From: Microbispora siamensis
Lineage (GTDB): Bacteria; Actinomycetota; Actinomycetes; Streptosporangiales; Streptosporangiaceae
Direction: 5' to 3'
Length of the DNA: 64,000 nt
Assembly: GCF_016863095.1 (NCBI RefSeq)
Contig: NZ_BOOF01000016.1
Span: forward strand, 29,069 to 93,068
The notes under the pieces were generated by a model. That model saw nothing but the letters and a program-made list of their open reading frames with translations, was not told where the DNA came from and ran no database searches. Positions 59,898-64,000 of the stretch are shown here, in pieces. A program made the position numbers and the translations under genes. Numbering within the stretch: the first letter of the stretch is position 1; each line of letters begins with the position of its first letter.

Positions 59898-59905
59898 CGG
59901 GGCGG

Positions 59906-60289
59906 TCAGACCGTGAAAAGCCGGAGCTTGACGCCGAGGGAGTCGGCGAGGTGCTTCAGGTCTTCGGGGTCGCTGGTCACCACGGGCGCCTGGTATCGGA
60001 CGGCGGTCGCGACCACGATCGCGTCCACGACATCAGCGGTTCCGGCGAGGCCGCACGCGACCCCGGCGGCACGGCCGACATGCTCGTCGTCGGGGCGAAT
60101 GTCGCAGCCCTTGAGCACGCGGGAGATCTGGTGCTGAGGGCCACCACGCCAGGCTTGGGCCAGCGCCGCCACTGGCACCAGCGGCCGGATGCGTGCGCTG
60201 GTCAGCTCGTCATGCAGGGCGAGGAAGTCCGGGTCCCGTCGTTCGGCGGCCAGCAGAGCGCCGGCGTCGTACACGACCGTGCGCGTCAT
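59906..60289 (-). CDS. PIN-domain (VapC-like) toxin
   Basis: 127 residues: VVYDAGALLAAERRDPDFLA opens the PIN fold (Asp in VVYDAG), with later acidic residues at DVVDAIVVATAVRY and VVTSDPEDLKHLADSL. These fit the Mg-binding quartet of a ribonuclease. The ATG overlaps the antitoxin stop by four bases. It differs from the PIN toxin at 6604 in sequence and partner class. Confidence 0.85.
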   Translation of the reverse strand: MTRTVVYDAGALLAAERRDPDFLALHDELTSARIRPLVPVAALAQAWRGGPQHQISRVLKGCDIRPDDEHVGRAAGVACGLAGTADVVDAIVVATAVRYQAPVVTSDPEDLKHLADSLGVKLRLFTV

Positions 60290-60573
60290 CCGGCTGCTCG
60301 CCAGTCGTCGTCGTCCAGCAGCCCTGCCTCCATCAAGAACTCCCGGGCCCGTCGCCGGGACTGTTCGGGCAGCGCGCCGTGCTCGCTCTCATATTCGGTC
60401 ACCAGTTCTCGGGCGGCCGCGCGCCCCGCCGCGTGCAGGGCCGCGAGGCGGGCCTTTTCGACGGCGGCCTCAGCCAGCCACGCCGATACCGACTTGCCTT
60501 CTTCCTCCGCCGCCGCTTTGATCGTCTCTTCGACCTCGGGGCTGACCGAGATCGACAATTTTCGTGCGGTCAC
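60286..60573 (-). CDS. RHH-type antitoxin
   Basis: 95 residues. KLSISVSPEVEETIKAAAEE then EGKSVSAWLAEAAVEKARLA is a ribbon-helix-helix DNA-binding domain (residues 5-45); the C-terminal helix HGALPEQSRRRAREFLMEAG is the likely toxin-binding part. It is followed by the PIN toxin with a 4-bp overlap. It should repress its operon via the inverted repeat 18 bp upstream. Confidence 0.85.
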   Translation of the reverse strand: MTARKLSISVSPEVEETIKAAAEEEGKSVSAWLAEAAVEKARLAALHAAGRAAARELVTEYESEHGALPEQSRRRAREFLMEAGLLDDDDWRAAG

Positions 60574-60590
60574 GGCTTCACCATAGCCCT

Positions 60591-60612
60591 CGGTAGGAAT
60601 GCGTTCCTACCG
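60591..60612. promoter_or_regulatory. TA operator (perfect inverted repeat)
   Basis: CGGTAGGAA (60591-60599) and TTCCTACCG (60604-60612) are perfect inverted arms around TGCG. The site lies 18 bp before the antitoxin ATG, where RHH antitoxins bind. A decayed copy is at 59629-59650. Confidence 0.7.
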
Positions 60613-60675
60613 ATCCTGAAGAAGTACCCGTCAATCTGCCGCGGCCCGGCGACATATGTGGGCGTCCAGGTGTCG

Positions 60676-61323
60676 TCACGGACCTTGGTCGGGAGAGAAG
60701 GACTCGCGTTGGAGGGCGGCGCGGGTGAGGTCGGCTTTGTTGCCGGCGTTGAGTTTGGCCCGGATGCGTTCGACGTAGGTGTCGACCGTGGCCTTGCGTA
60801 CGCCGAGTCTGGTGGCGATCTGGCTGTGGGTGAGGCCGCGGGCGAGCAGGCGCAGTGTCTGGTCCTCTCGGGGCGACAGCCTCGGTTCCGCGGCGGTGCC
60901 GCCGTTGGGTGAGGCCAGCAGGGCGTGGACGATGTCCGCCAGCTCGGTCGAGAGCAGGAAACCGCCCGCGGCGACCGTACGCAGGCCGGACACCACCAGG
61001 TCGGCCTCGCTGCGCTTGGTGAGATATCCGGCGGCGCCCGCGCGGATCGATTGGACGACGTCGTCGGGCCGGGCCGAGGTGGACATCACGAGCACGCGGG
61101 TGACCGCGGCAAGGTGGGCCACGGCGTCGACCGACGGGGTGTCGCCGTCGAGGTAGAGGTCGAGCATGACCACGTCGACGCGCAGACCGTCGGCGACGAG
61201 CCGCAGCAGGTCGTCCGCAGCGGACACCGAGGCCACGATCGCGACCTCGGCCACATGCTCGAGCACCCGCTCCACTCCGTATCGCGCGATGGGGTGGTCG
61301 TCGACGATCGCAAGATGGATCAA
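60676..61323 (-). CDS. NarL-family response regulator
   Basis: 215 residues from TTG 61323 preceded by GGAGG; the frame is open to 61506, but the extra N-terminus is basic and not receiver-like. Receiver domain: LAIVDDHPIARYGVERVLEH, phospho-Asp in VVMLDLYLDGDTP and Lys in AAGYLTKRSEADLV. The LuxR domain follows: LSPREDQTLRLLARGLTHSQ, IATRLGVRKATVDTYVERIR. The divergent sensor genes at 61633 and 62760 are its probable partners. Confidence 0.87.
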   Translation of the reverse strand: MIHLAIVDDHPIARYGVERVLEHVAEVAIVASVSAADDLLRLVADGLRVDVVMLDLYLDGDTPSVDAVAHLAAVTRVLVMSTSARPDDVVQSIRAGAAGYLTKRSEADLVVSGLRTVAAGGFLLSTELADIVHALLASPNGGTAAEPRLSPREDQTLRLLARGLTHSQIATRLGVRKATVDTYVERIRAKLNAGNKADLTRAALQRESFSPDQGP

Positions 61324-61632
61324 CCTGACCTCCGTGACGCAGCCGTGCTGGAGCGACCTGCGAGGGACTCGCGAGGGGCGGTGCGACCCGAGCCGACGAG
61401 GACAACGGCGGCCCAGAAGGCAGCCCGGACGCCGGCCGGTGTCAAAGTGATTGTGTCTCGAAGCGAGACCAATGATCACCTGTTTTATCCCGCTCGTCCA
61501 GTGCACGGAATGAACGCCTTACATATTGTGATTTTCCCGTTTTGACGTCAGTTGTCGGGATGGTCTGCGGGGACATGGAGAGGCTCTTCTGATCTGTTAG
61601 CATGTGCCCGATATTGGTCGGGGAGGTTCCGA
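61324..61632. promoter_or_regulatory. Divergent promoter of regulator and sensor genes (309 bp)
   Basis: No gene. GTCTCG (61455-61460) and CGAGAC (61464-61469) form a short dyad, and TTGACG lies at 61542-61547. The segment 61470-61560 is visibly AT-richer. These are candidate control elements for both directions. Confidence 0.45.
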
Positions 61633-62763
61633 TTGCAGCCCGGTTCCGCTGTCGATCGGCACGAGGCCATCCTCGCGAACACGGCCGCCTTCTCGCGGCT
61701 CGTCGCGTGTCTCTATCTGGCGGGTCCGGCGTACGAAATCAACGCTGACCGGCCCATCCTGCTCGCCGGTGTCGTCGTGTCCGGGGCGTACTCCATAGGG
61801 TCCGCGTGGGCCTACTGGCGTTCTCACCTGGTGCGGGGCCGGTGGGTGGTGGTCGATTTTGTGGTGTACGGGGGCCTGCTGCTGGCCGGGACCTCCCTGC
61901 CTAAGGAGACGGGCCTGCCGGGGAACCCGTTCTTCAACCAGGTTCTGCTGTTATCAGTGGTCTTCGGCCTCCCACGATGGCCGGCCTGGAGAACGATCGC
62001 GGTGGGGTTCGGTCTCGGCGTGGTCCTGTTGATCGGTGATGTCGTGCTGGTGGGCCGGACGTCACTGCTCTGGAACGTGCTCCCCGACGCCCTGCAGTTT
62101 CCGGGCAACGCGACGATCCTCTGGGTCATCGCCAGTCAGTTGCGGGCGGCCGCCCGCCGGATCGACGACGCGCGGTTGGCCGCGACCCGCCGTGAGGCGG
62201 AGGTGGCCCGGCAACAGGAGCACGTCCGGCTGGCCGAGGCGCTGCGGCGGCGCGTGCTCGTGACGCTGGAGAGCTTGGCGCAGGCAGCGGCGGTGGACGA
62301 CGAGCGGCTTCGCCACCAGCTGCGTGCTGATGTGACATGGTTGCGCGCGCATCTGGCAGGTGTTCCTGACGACGGCGACGTGGACCTGTCGGCGGAACTG
62401 CGCCGCCTGGCCGCCAACAGACGCCGCACCGGCCTGGCCATCGAGCTGGCGCTGCCGCCGGTCCTTCCGCCGTTGCGGGGTACGCGCATCCGGGCCCTGG
62501 TGGCGGCGGCCAGGGAGGCGGTCAACAACGTCCACAAACACGCCGGCACCGCGACGGCCACGATAGAGGTGCACTGTGCCCAGGACGGTGTGGCGGTCAC
62601 CGTTGCCGACCACGGGCGAGGCTTCGAACCGCACGCCGTCAGGGCGGGCATCGGCCTGGACGGGTCGATCCGCGGCCGCCTGGCGGATGCCGGAGGCCAC
62701 GCTGAGATCGAATCCCGGCCCGGGCAGGGCACCATGGTGACGCTGTGGGTTCCGGCGGGATGA
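61633..62763 (+). CDS. DesK-like sensor kinase lacking the phospho-acceptor His
   Basis: 376 residues from TTG 61633, seven bases after GGGGAGG (frame open to 61552). Five or so hydrophobic segments (RPILLAGVVVSGAYSIGSAW, RWVVVDFVVYGGLLLAGTSL, TIAVGFGLGVVLLIGDVVLV) lead to a coiled dimerisation helix. Where DesK kinases have HD, it reads RLAEALRRRVLVTLESLAQA, with Arg in place of His. The ATPase domain is intact: N-box AAREAVNNVHKHAG, G1 VADHGRGFEP, G2 AGIGLDGSIRGRL, then GQGTMVTLWVP. It overlaps the next sensor gene by four bases (ATGA). Confidence 0.83.
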   Translation: MQPGSAVDRHEAILANTAAFSRLVACLYLAGPAYEINADRPILLAGVVVSGAYSIGSAWAYWRSHLVRGRWVVVDFVVYGGLLLAGTSLPKETGLPGNPFFNQVLLLSVVFGLPRWPAWRTIAVGFGLGVVLLIGDVVLVGRTSLLWNVLPDALQFPGNATILWVIASQLRAAARRIDDARLAATRREAEVARQQEHVRLAEALRRRVLVTLESLAQAAAVDDERLRHQLRADVTWLRAHLAGVPDDGDVDLSAELRRLAANRRRTGLAIELALPPVLPPLRGTRIRALVAAAREAVNNVHKHAGTATATIEVHCAQDGVAVTVADHGRGFEPHAVRAGIGLDGSIRGRLADAGGHAEIESRPGQGTMVTLWVPAG

Positions 62764-63917
62764 ACCCCTTCTCCGCCGCTTCCGGCAATGGCACGCGGGC
62801 GTGGGCAGGGTCCGCGACGGTTGGGGAGGACGGCCGTACGCTGCGGGTCGCGTCGGCCGTGATCAGGATCGTGGCGCTGGGGCAGGTGTGGATCGCGGTG
62901 CCGCTCATCTGGGGAAGGCTGGCGCGTCCTGCCGCCGGCCTGGGCCTCGCCGCGCTGCTGACGGCCGCCGCCGCGCTGGTGCTGTACCTGGAGCGGCGGC
63001 GCGGCGCGCCGACCCCGCACACGCTTGCCCTGGACCTCCCCGTCGGAGTCATCGCGCTCGTGTCGGGGGCGTGGGTGTGCTCTCGGTCCGGATTCTCCGG
63101 GTGGTCGTACTTCGCTTATCCGTACACCGGCTATCTGACGCTGACCTTCGGAAGCAGGTGCCGGCGGCTGCCGTGGGCGTTGGCGAATGGAGCGGTGTTC
63201 GGAGTGACCTACGCGGTGGTCGCCGTGGCGACACGGCAAGAGTCGCCGGTGCCGGCCGTCGGCGTCGTCGTCACCTACCTGGTCAACGCCGTTCTCGGTT
63301 GGATATGCGCGCACTGGCTCCGGCGTACGAACCGGGACCTGCGGCGCGCCCGCCAGGAGGCGGTCACTCAGGCGGCCGAGGTGGCGGTGGGGCGGGAACG
63401 CGCCCGGCACGCCCGTGCCGTACACGACCATGTGCTCCAGACCTTCGAGACCGTCGCCCGGATGGACGCGATCGCCGATCCGGGATTGCGCGGACAGGTG
63501 GCAGCGGACGCCGCCTGGCTGCGCGACTTCGTACGCTGGGGCAACGACTCGGCGGGCGCCGAGCTACGTCAGGGGTTGGTACGCGCGGCCGTCAGCGCGA
63601 GCAAGGCCGGGCTCGACGTACGCATCCAGGACGCGGCCTTGGCCGACCCCGCGGCGCTCACGCGGGTGCCGCTGCCGGTCCAACGGGAACTCACTTCGGC
63701 GGTCGAGGCTGTCTTCGCTCGCCTTGCCGGCACCGCGAGGCGGTTGGCGGTGCGAGTGGAGCCCACAGACAACAGCGCGCGCATCGTCATCGTGGTGACC
63801 GATCCTTCCCCGGCGCAGGTCGCCGCACCCCTCGCAGGCCTCGGGACACTGCCCGGCAAGTGCCGACTGACCATCGCCGACGACGGAGTGATGGAACTCA
63901 CGCCTTCCGCCCAGTAG
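62760..63917 (+). CDS. DesK-like sensor protein with His box but degenerate ATPase
   Basis: 385 residues from ATG 62760. About six hydrophobic segments (GLGLAALLTAAAALVLYLER, LALDLPVGVIALVSGAWVCS, VTYLVNAVLGWICAHWL) precede the helix RARHARAVHDHVLQTFETVA, which keeps the HD phospho-acceptor. The region that should be the ATPase (VPLPVQRELTSAVEAVFARL, ARIVIVVTDPSPAQVAAPLA) has no N-box Asn and no glycine boxes. It looks like a substrate for trans-phosphorylation, not a kinase. The only phosphorylation partner in view is the regulator at 60676. Confidence 0.8.
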   Translation: MNPFSAASGNGTRAWAGSATVGEDGRTLRVASAVIRIVALGQVWIAVPLIWGRLARPAAGLGLAALLTAAAALVLYLERRRGAPTPHTLALDLPVGVIALVSGAWVCSRSGFSGWSYFAYPYTGYLTLTFGSRCRRLPWALANGAVFGVTYAVVAVATRQESPVPAVGVVVTYLVNAVLGWICAHWLRRTNRDLRRARQEAVTQAAEVAVGRERARHARAVHDHVLQTFETVARMDAIADPGLRGQVAADAAWLRDFVRWGNDSAGAELRQGLVRAAVSASKAGLDVRIQDAALADPAALTRVPLPVQRELTSAVEAVFARLAGTARRLAVRVEPTDNSARIVIVVTDPSPAQVAAPLAGLGTLPGKCRLTIADDGVMELTPSAQ

Positions 63918-64000
63918 GTAGCTCGACCAACTGCGGCCTCGGGCGAACGACGCCGACCCGTGGTGAACCGTCCCTGCCTGTGTAGCGAGCTGCCATACGA

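Larger units (their letters stand above)
59584..59905. other. Non-coding debris after the toxin gene
   Basis: Holds a decayed copy of the TA operator (59629-59650) and a decayed response-regulator 3' end (59795-59897). An ORF from ATG 59583 (92 codons, overlapping the toxin stop as TAATG) spans both of these, so its sequence follows neither one protein family nor the codon bias of its neighbours. A former immunity gene may have stood here. Confidence 0.55.

Overview
The window is very GC-rich, uses GTG and TTG starts freely, and carries F420-dependent oxidoreductases, a DUF5999 + RsbW-like pair, a Spo0M homologue, an AfsR-like regulator and large LamG/RHS secreted proteins. Together these point to a filamentous actinomycete, most likely a Streptosporangiaceae-type genome. 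That placement is inferred from gene content only. No rRNA, tRNA or CRISPR array was recognised.

Layout. 1-4422 is scarred. It holds the start of an S9/TolB-type propeller protein, a LAL-type LuxR regulator split in three by an internal inversion of about 500 bp, an IS605-like element with a gutted tnpA but intact tnpB, and an FtsX-like permease stump. 4442-10538 has housekeeping and accessory genes: an RlmA-type rRNA methyltransferase, a zinc ribbon, an MBL hydrolase, an AbrB/PIN toxin-antitoxin pair, an MFS transporter, a second decayed IS605-like element sitting on a deleted gene, a NUDIX hydrolase and a coiled-coil protein. 10629-19528 is regulatory and metabolic: an AfsR-like LuxR regulator, DUF5999/RsbW, an FAD monooxygenase divergent from a GntR-TetR fusion regulator with a large inverted-repeat operator, a PPOX protein, an MFS transporter, a GNAT and a DUF1348 protein. 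A lone RRE-ThiF (TOMM E1-like) protein at 19553-20641 lies divergent to a tightly coupled five-gene operon (20851-28192): SWIM zinc finger, unknown protein, vWA, MoxR AAA+ ATPase and DUF5682.

28206-39799 holds an arginase-fold protein with an altered metal ligand, Spo0M with a His/Gly/Tyr repeat tail, an MFS stump, a flippase-like membrane protein, DedA, a zinc metallopeptidase, a 1326-residue secreted metallophosphoesterase with triplicated modules, HupE and a methyltransferase. 39881-42916 is a molybdate operon (HTH-TOBE regulator, modABC). 42991-48914 contains an LLM oxidoreductase behind a MerR-like inverted repeat, a YrdB-like protein, a DHA2 exporter/TetR pair around a perfect operator, a hexapeptide acetyltransferase, and DUF6624 and DUF6745-like proteins.

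49314-59583 encodes two giant secreted proteins: a DNRLRE/LamG protein and an RHS polymorphic toxin ending in an autocleaving HINT domain and an AT-richer, unrecognised toxin tip. Downstream lie a decayed copy of a toxin-antitoxin operator plus response-regulator 3' end, an RHH/PIN pair, and a response regulator divergent from two overlapping DesK-like sensor genes. Those two sensors are degenerate in complementary ways: the first keeps the ATPase but lacks the phospho-acceptor His, and the second keeps the His but has lost the ATPase motifs. With the MoxR/vWA/DUF5682 operon and the inverted regulator, this is the strongest lead in the window.
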